NCBI GenBank assembly: GCA_036365515.1
Contig: CM070874.1
Coordinates: 97,074,442 to 97,138,441, forward strand
Length of the DNA: 64,000 bases
Source: Torymus aiolomorphi
Lineage: Eukaryota; Arthropoda; Insecta; Hymenoptera; Torymidae
Reading direction: 5' to 3'
This document shows positions 21,640 through 42,064 of this stretch, piece after piece. Each line of letters opens with the position of its first letter. Position 1 is the stretch's first letter. A program made the position numbers and the translations under genes. A model generated the notes under the pieces. The model saw nothing but the letters and a program-made list of their open reading frames with translations, did not search any database and was not told where the DNA came from.

Positions 21640-24620
21640 ATATAGAAAGTATGAAACATACATTTACAAATAAACCTTTTAGTTGTTCTTCGCTGAATCA
21701 TCATGTTTCTCGTTTTGCGTATTGATTATACATTGTCATATCGTTAACATGTTACGTATAACACTGTTCAAATGAATGATAGACGAATATAGAGTTGTGA
21801 ACTTTCGAATTCCTGAAAAAAAAATAATTATCTCTGATATGGCATCTACTTCAGTATATTCAATGGAATATACATTTGTTTCAACGCTTTTACAGAATGA
21901 CACCTTATCCCGTTTCTGCCCAAAATGGCCTACATTTTGTCTCATTTTCTTATAGCTGATAATTTCAGCACCAAGATTTAGCCAAATCGATTATGCGACA
22001 GGATCCAAATCAGTAAAGTGATCAGATAACCACAACATTTTCAAGAATAAAGTCAATGCCAAAAAAAATGATTTTTTACGTAATATTCGCGAAAAAGCGG
22101 CTATTTTTTAAAAATTGTGAACGATACCAAAAATCTGTTTCCAGATTCTGAAAGTTCATAAAAAAATAGGTTGGATAAGTTGCAATGAATTTCACTGAGT
22201 TTTTCTATTAAAATTGTCGGCTGGAACAAAGGACAAAATTTAGGGCATTTTGGGTAGAAATAGGGCATTGTACACGTTTGCGATACGATACTTTTCTCAG
22301 CGTTCTATTGAAACGTCATTAGAACTAAAGTAAAAATCAATGATTTTAGTAATGATTTTCATATCTTACGGAATGGAGTTGAAAAATAATGTTTTAGATT
22401 GGATTAAAAAATATCTTACACTGTTCTATGATAATGGCGAACGAGTAATTTTCTCAATTACTCTTATTTTTCACCGCGGTTTCGCTAGCAAAGTATACGC
22501 TTTTCCTCTGATTCTCGTTGCCTTATTTATTGCGAAAAAGGGTTTTGAAGCAAGCTCGAATCTCAAAGTTAATTGCATACATAATTGAATCTCTTTTATC
22601 CAAGTTAAATGTTCAAAACCAAAGAAGAAGCGTGGAGCGAAGACGGAGGTTGGGAATATACAAGGGGCGAGCGCTCTGCCGGCTAGTCGAGCGTGTACCT
22701 TCATATATCCATCTTAGCACTAATTAAAGTAAGTTTCTCTCGGGGAAAACTCATTCCTTTCTGCGGCTGCTTTTTTGCTGCCGCCACCACCGCAGTCGCT
22801 TCTCCCTTCCGCCCGATGGAAAAATAAAAGGGATCCGGCAGAGGTAGAGGGGGGGGGGGGCGGGGGGAAAGAGAGAGGTACAAGGCCGGATAACCAGCTT
22901 TGAAGTAAGCTCGCCAATTTAGACGCTAAAGAAAACTGTTTTTCCGTTTTCTTCCAGCGCGAGTGCGGGGGCCAAGTTACAATTACTTTGCGAGATAAAG
23001 TTTGCCTTCGTTATAGTCCGAGAGGGCGCCGCCGCCGCCGACGACTCCGCTCTCGTTCTTTGTATTATGCAAAGTAAAACGGTGAGCGGGACCGCGCGGG
23101 TGTTACTTACTTTTTTCTCCGGAGCTCCTTGTTCTTACCTGCGCGATTCTTTTGGTCGCGCAAACCTCGACTTCACGTACATTTCAAATTTTAAGTAGCG
23201 TAATTGTTATGGCGTTATAAGGTGCCTTTTGTATGAGATTATACGAGGTGCACACTGTGTCTGCAAAGTGCAATTATATTCGCACATGTGTACTTTAAAT
23301 TTTATCAGGATAAATATTATAAGGTTATAATGACAAATGTAGCTATATTTATGATTGGCTTATAAAAAATTGGATTGAGATTGATTCATTATTCTAATTA
23401 TTCAAAATTAAAAACATTTTTAATTGCAGCCATAACGTAATAATACAGACAAGTTCAAGTTTTTATGAAGGAATTAGTTTATTCAGTTGAAGTAACTTTT
23501 CCGTTTTCAAAATATTTGCAAAAAGGAATGGATGGAAATGCGCAAGGAAGGAAAATTGCACTGACTGTAAAAAACGTAGTAAAATTTCTGGAAACCATAT
23601 GTTTATTGGTAGCTTAGCAAGCAAAATTTGTCATTGAGTCTAATGTAGGAAAATATACTTATATCAACAGCAATTAATATGCAGTAGTTGAACATTAATT
23701 ATTATTAATTCTTGAAAAGCTTTAAATCTATTTTGACAAAATAATCGATTACATGATTAGTATACCATAGCGATTTTAATCTCCAATCTCCACTTATTTT
23801 CGAGACACCAGTGCAATATTAATCACAACGTTTAAAAGAATTTTCATGGCACCACGTAAGTAGCTCTACGCCAGTGCATATAAATTTTGCAAAACCTAAT
23901 TTAGTACTTAACCCGCAACTGTATAGTATTGACGTAAGCGCGTGGACGCGTACGCCTGTAACGAGAGCCCGTCGCGCACACCATGTAGCAAGCCAAACCG
24001 CCAATTTCAATACTCCATTGTTATGATTTATTACGGGTATCGTCGCCGACGTCGTGGTTGTCGCTGCCGTCGCGGTATGCCAGCATACGCGCAGTCACTT
24101 TCGCTTCGGGCTCTATAGGCGCGCGAAAAAATGATCGGGGGAAGATCAGCGCACGCGTGAAATGTTCAGAGACGAACATTAACCGTTGAGAATGCGATTT
24201 TTTCGAAATTCAATTGGACGTAGCAGCGCGAATATCAATAAACTTTCAGCCATATTGCATATCAAATAGATTTCAAATTTATGATTTCGCGGATTGACGA
24301 TATATTTGATAATTTTATGTTTGTTAATTTTTCAAGATTAAAAATTGAAGAGTATTTTCATTTTTTTACATATTTCAGTTTCTCTAAATTCAGAATTTTA
24401 CTTTTTTATCTGTACTTCTTTATCTCTACATATTCCCGATGAAAAATAATATTCGTGACACGTGCGTAAAATAATACCCACTCGTGTGTGAAGTGCAACT
24501 TTATGCACCTGTTACGAAAACTGCTATTCATATTGCATTCCAGTATTTATATATTTTTTTGCTTATCTGGTTAGTTATCCAATATTACCAGTATGAAAAT
24601 GACTAGTATGTATCCAAATA
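21640..24620. other. No recognised gene; GC-rich island
   Basis: AT-rich except for 22640-23170 and 23930-24180, which are GC-rich with short G runs and scattered frames lacking domains. The GC-rich islands could be regulatory or untranslated exons of an unseen gene, but nothing decides it. Confidence 0.35.
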
Positions 24621-24624
24621 CTTA

Positions 24625-24879
24625 CACTGAGAAAAAAAGTTTCATAAAAATTATTAATAATTTTGTAAAAATTACTATACTTTCTGGGAAAGCCACCAAA
24701 AACTGTAAAAACTCAAAAGAAAACCATACTTTATACGAAATTTTGCTAGAAAGATAGGAAAATTTACTATTAGTACTGTAAAATTTACTGTAAAGTATGG
24801 TAATTTTTTGGATTTTCTTACAGTTTGTGGTAGCTTTATTAGACAATACAGTAATATTTATAAAACTTTTTTCTCAGTG
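24625..24879. mobile_element. CACTGAG-type MITE
   Basis: Inverted ends CACTGAGAAAAAAA and TTTTTTCTCAGTG with TA duplicated at 24623-24624 and 24880-24881, total 255 bp. Internal sequence is also partly inverted (AAACTGTAA / TTACAGTTT). It shares end design and length with the element at 34600. Confidence 0.85.
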
Positions 24880-24881
24880 TA

Positions 24882-33865
<8,984 letters not shown>

Positions 33866-34303
33866 ACGCTCCCTACGAAAACTAGCACCTTTTTTGGCCT
33901 CCTCACGAAGACTAGCACATTTCAGAAAACTGTAACGAAAACTAGCATAACTCACGACATTGCCGCGAATACTATGTACAATTCGCGAGGTTGCCGCGAA
34001 AACTAGCATCATTCACGAGTTTGCGCCGAATAATAGTACAATCCGTAAGATTGCGACGAAAAGTAGCACGATTCGCGAGTTTGCGACGAAAAGTAAGACG
34101 ATTCGCAAGCTTGCCGCGAAAACTAGCACTTCGCGTCACCGTGTTAATTTATATAAGAGGCAGTGGAATGTGCTAGTCTTCGCCGCAATCAAGCGGATCG
34201 GGCTAGTCTTCAACGCAAATCAATGGGGCGTGCTAGTTTTCGCGGCCAACGCTCAAATGGACTTCGTGGCAATCTGAATCGTGCTAGTTTTCGTAGGGAG
34301 CGT
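33866..34303. mobile_element. Foldback element with ~30 bp internal repeats
   Basis: The outer inverted repeat is ACGCTCCCTACGAAAACTAG (33866 on) and its complement ending at 34303. Between them about eight to ten degenerate copies of a unit like GCGACGAAAACTAGCACGAT-TCGCGAGTTT are spaced 28-33 bp. They read one way on the left and the other way (GTGCTAGTCTTCG) on the right. It has the same architecture as foldback F but unrelated sequence. No coding capacity. Confidence 0.8.
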
Positions 34304-34599
34304 TTCTAAAGTGATTTTTTTCTTCATCTTGTAAGAACTAACAGTGATATAATGGTCTTATTTTTAATGCTTAGATTTTACGAATTAAGAATTTCAATAT
34401 TCATTAAAAGAAACCACGTTATTAAATTAAAATATTTGTTAAAACTAATTAAATGCAGAATACATGTAGGTTTGAAATAAAGCTAAAATGTTCAATGGAT
34501 TAATCATGAGACTTCGTTCTTTTTGTAGCAAAATAACATATATCATGTAAACTAAACTGATTTAACAGACAGTGCATCTTTTTGTCTTATCAATTTTTA

Positions 34600-34853
34600 C
34601 ACGGAGAAAAATAACATAGGAAAAATTACCATATTTGATTGTGAGTCGAGGACAGACTGAAATCCTCCACAAAATTGCCATAATTTATGGTAAAAATTGC
34701 CATAAATTTATGGCAATTTTTCCTACATTGTAAAAATTACTATAAATTTATGGCAATTTTTACCATAAATTATGGCAATTTTGTGGAGGATTTCAGTCTG
34801 TCCTCGACTTACAATCAAATATGGCAATTTTTCCTATGTTATTTTTCTCCGTG
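34600..34853. mobile_element. Near-perfect palindromic MITE, CACGGAG type
   Basis: The whole 254 bp is an inverted repeat. It starts CACGGAGAAAAATAACATAG and ends with the complement. TA is duplicated at 34598-34599 and 34854-34855. Arms of about 115 bp meet around the AT-rich centre near 34725, with only a few mismatches. Confidence 0.92.
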
Positions 34854-34855
34854 TA

Positions 34856-36600
34856 TATGTAGATAATAACGTTTGTACATCTGCTGTAAATGCTGGTGAT
34901 TTATAAACCATGTTAACAATAAACATTATAGAAGCTATTCTAATTACGCGGTCCAAATTATTTTATTCATTTCAAATATTTATGGAAAAAGAATAATCTG
35001 GCCGAAAAAGGAAACTGATCTATAGCTCAAAATTTTAGTTATTGAATGTAATTTTAGACAGGTATAAAAATTAGTAATAATGTCTATTGTTCAAGTTTCA
35101 GATACAACCAAACACAAAGCTTGGGTTCACATTTCTTAACTGCAGCCATTTAGAAAAATGAATTTTTGTAACTTTTCTTACATATAGTAAAAAAAATGAG
35201 TTTACAAATTATGATTATATCACCATAATATAGGATACTATTATTATATTTTAGTAAAGTTTGCTGAATCCCTGGTAGAAATGTTAACCAACGTTTGGCG
35301 AGCTGTTTTTCAATTAAAAACGTGACGCCATGATTATGTTGCTGTTGTCGACGAAGAATAACTATTATACATGTGAAAATATGATATTATAGGCGCTTTA
35401 AAATATAATCATAGTTTTAAACAATTTTAATTAAATTTCGATATTAATCTTAAGTAGAAATACCTCCATTTGATTAACATCCTATATAATGAATAAAGTT
35501 GGTTTATTTTCTACAAGGGATAATTTCAGTGTAATATTTATAAATGAATAATAAAAATCAAAATCACTTAAGCGCTATAAAGATATTATCATAAAGATAA
35601 AGAGCATGTAAGTACAAAAAATTAATTTAAAGTAATTTACAAGTCATATAAATACGCAAATCATCATGAAATATATTTATTCCTAAAATTTCCAAATATA
35701 CTTACGCGATATTATACAAAATTATTTTTTACTACCGTCAATGTTTCTCCAACAGCAAGGAAGCAAAAAACTGGGTAATGGCAGTAATAAGTCAATCGCA
35801 ATAACTTCACGTGAAAATATTAGACGCATCGGTTTCGCGCCGCGCTTAATGTAATCACGCGCGCGCGCGCGCGCGCGGCGAGAATGAGCCTGGCGCAAAG
35901 TGTAAATCTTAAAAAGCGGATAAGTCAAACGGAATCGACGCGCGCGTACGGGCAAAAGGAAGGTAAGGTCTATAGAGGAAGGAAAAGAGAGAGAGAGAGA
36001 GAGAGAGGAAGAGAGAGAGAGGACACGCGGAGCGCATATATCGACCGACGGCGACTTGTTCGCGCCGTAGGCGACCGAACGCTTAAATAAAGCTGGAAAC
36101 CAATGTTTTATCGCGAATTAAGAGCCGCGCGCTGCCGTGATTTTCTCGGACGCAAAGGCGTCGGGATGGCGCGGCGCGACACGCGCGCTCTTTTTTCAAA
36201 GGATAGCCGCGGTGCGCTGTATTTTGCCGTTCGCGCGCCTGCGACGTTTAACGACCTTACGTCACGCTAGTTACAGTGTTGCTTTCGTGCTGTAGCGATC
36301 ATGTTTTAAGGAAGAATTTGAAAAAGTCTGAATATTTCCATTATATGTATATTTTGAATATCAAATCTAATGTGTATTTAGTACTTTTTTAAATGTTGCT
36401 CAGTAAATCGTTTTTTATTCCTTGAATTATACGATTTGTAACCAATCTACGTTTTCGGTTAGATGAAGCTTATGTCATAAATTATGCTTATAAATTATAA
36501 AATACTTTGCACTATTTTTTAATACGAAATATACTATAGTAAAAATCTAGAAAAAACTGAAGGATATAGTAGTATCGTCAACGCATATTTTTCTCAGTGT
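34856..36600. other. AT-rich DNA, then GC-rich island; lone MITE end
   Basis: CCCTGGTAGAAAT at 35270-35282 looks like a lone end of family A. A (CG)n run lies at 35861-35878 and a GA-rich patch at 35985-36020. A lone TTTTTCTCAGTG followed by TA at 36589-36601 matches the CACTGAG MITE end, but no left partner was found. Confidence 0.4.
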
Positions 36601-36707
36601 ATTTTTACAAATTAAGTTCAATAGTTATTATAAGTAAAAAATTAATTTTTGTAAGATGCAAAAAGTATAAACGTTGCGAAGAAAATTTTATATATTGATA
36701 TTGTTAT

Positions 36708-38099
36708 TTATACAGCATGTTCTAATATCCAGTCAACAAATTCAGGAACGCGAGTGTATACACCAGGATACTCCGTGCTAGCGCAGTATGGATCTTTAAT
36801 CGACCATGATACAATTCCAGTAAGCTTTCCGTCTACTATCAGTGGACCACCAGAATCTCCCTAAAATACAATTTCCAAAATTAGGATGAATGATTGAACA
36901 AATAAGGTTGCGAAGATAATTGAACAAATACGGTTGTCTAAGGAAATCAATATATAATTATGTATATAGTGCGTGGTAACGACATACGTATTTGAATTAC
37001 CTTACATTTTAATTTGTATACAATCATAATATATATTTCAAAAGAATCGTATGTTGTACTTACATTGCATTGTCCTCTTCTTGTATTTGGATCATTGGCA
37101 CAGATGTGTGTGGGGTGAATATCCATATTTTGCTTTTTCATTATCGTCTTACAATAATTCTGGTCTGCGACCCAAATTTGTGCTTTTTGGAGAATATCTG
37201 GTGATGTATTACTTGACTAAAACAAATTTAATATCTTTCTTATTATTTTCTTGTTATATTTTTTCATTTTAGAATCGGTTAATATTTACCCCGCCAAGTC
37301 TTCCCCAGCCTGAAACTACTGCCGTTGCATTGACTCGAACTTTCGTATGCAGTTCTGGAAGAGCAACCGGTTGAACAAACTCCGAGAATACAAAAGGCGG
37401 ATCAACCTGTTAATCAATATTAAGTTTGTATCTGTTAACTTGTTATGTTTCATTTGCCAAAATAAAAATTAAGATTGAATATAAAATTTACCTTAATTAA
37501 TGCTACGTCATTTATGTAAGAGTCTAAGGGATTGAATTTTTCATGTACAATCACTTTGATAGCTTGACGTTTCATATGTGGTTTATTAAGATCTATAGTA
37601 CCAACGATGATTTTGATGTCTGATGCGCTATTACTAAAAAATATAAATTATGTATTTTAGTGATAATATAATAATGAAATATAGTTAAAATATCCCAGGT
37701 CTGTATGTAAATGAAAATATGATTTTACCCGGATACACAATGGCCGGCTGTAACGACATACTGTCCGTTAACTATAGATCCTCCACAAAAATGACCAGAT
37801 AAACTTTGCAATGATACCTAAAGATTCAAAATAAAATCCATTCATTAATAGAGATATAAGACTAGTTTTAAGTATAAACTGTTATATTGAAGGACTTACT
37901 TGAAATGGAATTTCTCCCTCACTTGCCTCTTCACCATTAACTATTCTTGAACCTGGGTTGAAGTTATGCACATTTCTCGCTGAAAAAGAAATGAATCATT
38001 TTAATAATTTTAATGTAATATCTAAATAAAATATAGAATTATACGCTAACCATGGGAAAATACTAAAAGTCCGAAGACTAGTAAAATACTTCGCTGCAT
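36708..38099 (-). CDS. Secreted chymotrypsin-like serine protease (S1)
   Basis: A secreted endopeptidase that cleaves peptide bonds, probably digestive or venom/immune related. Seven exons on the minus strand: 38099-38051, 37979-37900, 37817-37729, 37633-37492, 37406-37290, 37216-37064 and 36860-36708. All introns are short GT-AG and the reading phase is kept throughout, giving 260 residues. It has a 17-residue hydrophobic signal peptide, an 11-residue propeptide and activation at R28-I29 (RIVNG). The catalytic triad is H69 (TAGHC), D115 (NDVALIK) and S213 (GDSGGP). Cysteine pairs 42-58, 168-182 and 191-220 (chymotrypsin numbering) are present. Residue 189 in the S1 pocket is Gly, 216 is Ser and 226 is Gly, so trypsin specificity is unlikely and chymotrypsin- or elastase-like cleavage is more likely. 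Length is normal and no defect is seen. Family is certain; physiological role is inferred. Confidence 0.97.
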
Positions 38100-38121
38100 T
38101 TTGGTCAACTAGAACTGGTAG

Positions 38122-38156
38122 ACTGATTGAGTTGTCGGTGATGTCTGATTTATATA
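38122..38156 (-). promoter_or_regulatory. TATA box and arthropod initiator of protease gene
   Basis: On the minus strand TATATAAA (38156-38149) lies about 32 bp upstream of the A in TCAGT (38126-38122), the arthropod initiator consensus. The predicted start site is about 25 bp before the ATG at 38099, giving a short 5' UTR. Confidence 0.8.
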
Positions 38157-38159
38157 TTT

Positions 38160-39264
38160 CTCAAGTAGGGATAAATATTATAAATATAATATAATCTGAT
38201 AAAAAGTTAATCATTGGTTCAATTAATTTGGTGCCGAATAATCCTTTAAATCCATTGAGTTGAATAAAAGCCTAATCCAGATCCCAAATCACAGTAAGAA
38301 GTAACATTTATTGCATTCTGTTGAATGTTTAACTCAAATAACATCTCATGCATCAATATTGATTACCGTAATCAATTTCGGCCTTTGCACTAAGTGATTA
38401 CATGTCAATGTTATGATATACCAATCTGCGCAATTAATACAATCTCTTTAGATAATTCATTTTTAAGCAAATATATATAATACCAACTTCTACGCATTAC
38501 TTATTTCAAAATGCTATTGTTCAAAATAATTAACTCAGGGCTTTTATGGGCCTACAATTCCTTAACCTGGAATCAATGGCAATACTTATTTCCCGTAAAC
38601 TTTATAAAGACAATCGAAGCGTCTTGACAACGTCAGCGACGGCATCAACGAAGAGAAGCCGGAAGAGATAATCCATTTTGTTAAGAGAGCACGTATAGCG
38701 CAATAACTCGGTAACTTGGCCGTGGTAATGCAATTAAACTACCACGTCATTACTCCGGCGAAGTTACGGGCGAAGGGCCGTGGATGTAAGTTTGGAATTA
38801 CTAGTTAAATTGCATGCACCTACGAGCAAGATCTGCCCAGAGCGCCGTCTCTGCTTCCTCCGCCGCCACCGCCGTCGTGTGCAATCTGCGCATGTGTTTA
38901 TCCGCGTGGACGAAAATGGAGGGAGGAGGAGGAGGAACGCCGTACGATGAAGCATAGTTCGCCCAGCCAATCGAGAATAGCCGTCTTACCCTAATTACCT
39001 AATTATCTCGGAAAATGACCTAACTTTCGTGGCTCTCTCGCTCCATAGCGGCTGAAGTTGCTGCTCAGGAGAGCTTTCCATCAAAAGATGCAGGACATAA
39101 TCATGCGGCATGCATCGGGTTGCTCGTCGCTTTGTATGCAGTTACCAAGGGGTATAAGTCGATCGATAGTATGCATAAACTTACAATTGACTTTACCGAA
39201 GAGATAGCTAAGACAAAATATGGGGTACAATGTGTAGTTCTATATTTTGAAACTAAAATTTGCA
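38160..39264. other. Upstream region of protease gene, no other gene
   Basis: 38160-38560 is AT-rich upstream DNA that may carry control elements of the protease. 38580-39080 is GC-richer, with several TAATTA-type sites and conserved-looking blocks but no supported exon. Confidence 0.35.
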
Positions 39265-39855
39265 CGCCCTGGTAGAAATTCATCTATATGAAAATAGCTA
39301 ATAAAACTGGCTAATTAATGGCTACGATGAAACGATTTTTCGACCATTATTTGCCTATTTCTTAGATTGACGCCATAACAAAATATTCGTATTTGATTTT
39401 CTTACTAATTCTATTGTATATGAAAGAGCATTAAAGTGCATTGGATGGCTTACCAAAATATAAATAAATAATATTAACTAAAAAATAATTTCTTGTACTC
39501 CTTCTATGAATAATTCACCAAAACTTTTATTTTTCCATCTGATTCTGTCTCTCTCACTCTTTGTCATAACAGCAAGCCTTCTACTAGCCATTTCCAGAGT
39601 AAAAAAACTGATCAGTTTTAATACCTTTAAAATACTCAAGAACAAGCTTGTGCTTGTCTTCGAAAAACTCATTCTATTTATCAATCTATTAAATGGCCAT
39701 ATTATTATATGGCAATTTAATAGATTGATTGATTTAGGAAAAAGCGTTTCACTGGAAGCTAAAAACTGGAGAAGATAAATTCCCATTTTATAGCAAGTTT
39801 CTAAAATAAATAGTCAGTTATTAGTTATAAAATGTTTTGGATTTCCACCAGGGCG
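39265..39855 (-). mobile_element. Family A TIR element, full-length copy
   Basis: Ends are CGCCCTGGTAGAAATT and the complement of CGCCCTGGTGGAAATCC. Interior matches the 47.16-47.71 kb copy and the fragments beside the solo LTR. A hairpin of about 23 bp arms (ATCAATCTATTAAATGG and complement, 39679-39727) lies in the middle. A short shared frame starting MASRRLAVM is conserved among copies, but it is brief and is not proof of coding. Confidence 0.75.
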
Positions 39856-39998
39856 TAACCCGCAGTATTCAAATTGCAATTGCAACATAAAAAATTATTA
39901 AAAATTATTTGGACCTTATAAAAATCTATATTAGAACAATTATAATTGATTGATGAAATAACGTAGGTATTACCCTGGTGGAAATCCAAAACATTTTA
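39828..39998. repeat. Inverted pair of family A ends
   Basis: TAAAATGTTTTGGATTTCC at 39826-39846 plus ACCAGGG is repeated inverted at 39972-39997. The right end of the full-length copy therefore faces the start of a second, truncated copy about 115 bp away. Confidence 0.7.
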
Positions 39999-40479
39999 TA
40001 TCATACTCGACCGTAAAGTTTGTACTGTAGACCCTGCGCACAGGGAGAAAAATAAGCCAATAAGTACCTACGCGCATGCGCTCTTACACGGTGTTACGCG
40101 ACGCAGCGCTGCACTTTTCGATACGGGTATAGCGGAAAACGATTATTTTAATCATGCTACAGCTTTCGTTCAAACGAAGTGAGAGAGAAATAATCGTTTT
40201 GCACCAATTCGCACGAGATTGGCTCCAGTTTTAACCAATATTTTATTACACAAGAACTGAAAATTCACATTAAAGTTGTGATTTTGAGGTTAGAGTGTAA
40301 TAAAAATCATTGTTATTTTAAAATAAAATTAAATAAAAATAAGTTTTATTAAGTTAATATAAAAATGTATTTATTAAAAAATATATCAAAATTGAAACAT
40401 CTGTTCTCACATTTTTATATATTATTTTTAATCTTACATAACAATTATAATGTCAAAAGTATTAATTAACATTTAAATA
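39999..40479. other. Spacer before the Crypton-like element
   Basis: GC-rich to 40240, then AT-rich. ACAGGGAGAAAAATA at 40039 faintly resembles the CACNGAG MITE end but has no partner. No gene. Confidence 0.35.
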
Positions 40480-40485
40480 TTTATT
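40480..40485 (-). terminator. Polyadenylation signal of the Crypton-like gene
   Basis: AATAAA on the minus strand about 50 bp past the displaced stop codon at 40536-40534. Confidence 0.45.
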
Positions 40486-40533
40486 GAAAAAAATAAACTA
40501 TTATTGAATAATCTTAGTAAAATATAACATTTC

Positions 40534-40593
40534 TTATGAACCTTCTGATCTTTGATGCTGATCTGAATAATAATTATTGTTAATGGTTATTTG
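40534..40593 (-). CDS. Displaced 3' end of the recombinase gene
   Basis: If the LTR retrotransposon and one ATGT copy are removed, the recombinase frame read from 45076 continues in phase into 40593 and runs for 19 codons to TAA at 40536-40534. This tail is polar and Asn/Gln-rich. It has been separated from the rest of the gene by the 4.5 kb insertion. Confidence 0.7.
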   Translation of the reverse strand, partial: QITINNNYYSDQHQRSEGS

Positions 40594-40597
40594 ATGT

Positions 40598-41295
40598 TAT
40601 AACGAGGTTCCAAGATAAAATACGGAGAAGATAAGCATCTCGGTCCTCCGTATTCTATCGAACCCGTTAGGCTCTCGTTTCCGCGAATTCGTATATCTCG
40701 AGCGAGTATTGACATCGCTCGGACGATGTATTCGCGTTAGCTACGCGCGGGGCAGGCGCGACTTTGACCGTTGCTAAGTCGCGCCCGATTCTTTTTGAAT
40801 CAGATTCTCTCGGGCTGTCAAACCGCGCGTACGCGAGTTAATTTGATCGTCCGCGAAGAAAACGGTATCGTGCGTCCTCGCCGGTGCAGAGCAGCGCCCG
40901 TACACGTACCGACCACGAAGAGCAGCGCACGTGAGCAATCCGAGCCACTCCTGGGGTCCGAAGCGTCTGTAGGTGAACGCTGGACGTTAGGACTCGGCCT
41001 GAACACTTCGAAGTCGACCGGAGGATAAGGCCTGACGCAGCAGCGGATTCGTGAGCGAGCGACGAGGGGAGTGCACTCCCCTCCCGGTAAGACTCTTCGC
41101 CTATTTTCCGCGCAGCGATTGATTTGTATTTTCGGCTCGCAGCGGCAAGCGGCCGGTGTCTTGATCGCCGGCCCAGCGAAAAACAATCACCTCGATCCGC
41201 CCGCGCCGAGCGGCGGATCTCCCGCCTTCTTGTCAACACGCAACGCGATGCGTTATTTTTCTGTAAAGTCTTTTTTTTTTCACTCATCTGTTACA
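40598..41295 (+). repeat. 5' LTR, 698 bp with internal loss
   Basis: Nearly identical to the 3' LTR up to about 41245, then lacks about 308 bp present in the 3' LTR, and in the solo LTR at 7 kb, before the shared end GTTACA. Because both LTRs are copied from one template, this difference must have arisen after, or by recombination during, integration. Confidence 0.88.
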
Positions 41296-41297
41296 AA

Positions 41298-41314
41298 TGG
41301 CGCCCTAACGTGTT
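41298..41314 (+). other. Primer-binding site
   Basis: TGGCGCCCTAACGTG begins two bases after the 5' LTR. The TGG complements a tRNA CCA tail, and TGGCGCCC is a common retroelement primer-site core. The tRNA is not identified. Confidence 0.75.
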
Positions 41315-42064
41315 GGGTTTAAGGAGAAGGTTAGAGGCCGGTACATTCGAAACCGGCCTATTCAAATCGCGTTTCGTTTAAATTCGCCCGCGCGCAAATC
41401 ACTGCACCGGACTAATCAGCAGACGGCCAGTGGCCATAAGCCGTTACAGCTGATAGGCGCAGTGATTTAAACTCGCCAAGTCGAGGTGCCGGGCGTAAAC
41501 AAACAGACAAGAAGGCTCGCGACGCACATTCAAACATAAACACAAAACAGCCGATTGCTTGTTTTTGTGTGTGTTTATGTTTATGCTCGGGTAGTATTGT
41601 GTATACTTAGCCCGAGCCTTTTAAACTGCTGTAAAGCCAGGGCGAGAGCATTTAAACGACGATTATCGTTGTTTTCGTCGTCATATGTGGCGAGAATTAA
41701 ATTCCTTTTTTTGACGCGAGATTTAAAGCGATTTACACGCGATTTTTTTTGGTTTGACCGTGCCTGTGCGTGCAGCCGGTCGAAAGTGAGAATACTTTCA
41801 TCCTTTTTTTTTTGGTTGCGGGAATTATTTAAATCGTTATCGTCGCGAATTTTTTTTAGAATAGCCACGCTCTCTCCCTAGCTAGCTGCATCGAGATACG
41901 TCATTCTCGAGCAGCTTGGGACAATTGTGTGTGGTATAGTTAGAATTCTAACATTGTAATTTGCGTAACAGACGGCCAATTAGAGAGAGAATCTCAGCAG
42001 TTAGTTGCGCATACACACACAATTCGTCACCAAATTTTTTATATAATCGGTCTAGCTTCGCAAG
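41315..42064 (+). other. 5' leader of the retrotransposon
   Basis: About 750 bp between primer site and gag, rich in short inverted blocks (GTGTTTATGTTTATG and similar). It is a plausible packaging and leader region. Frames here, such as 41555-41881, show no domain. Confidence 0.4.

Noticed and set aside
33890..34270. Second CRISPR-like array
   Set aside because: Units are degenerate, change orientation halfway and are bounded by an inverted repeat, so this is a foldback element.
36110..36300. GC-rich block as an RNA gene
   Set aside because: No cloverleaf or conserved RNA motif could be traced.
36589..36601. A third CACTGAG MITE
   Set aside because: Only one end is visible; no left partner within 400 bp.
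40771..41381. Several GC-rich frames in the 5' LTR, echoed in the 3' and solo LTRs
   Set aside because: LTR sequence; frames have Arg/Ser-rich composition and differ between copies by frameshifts.
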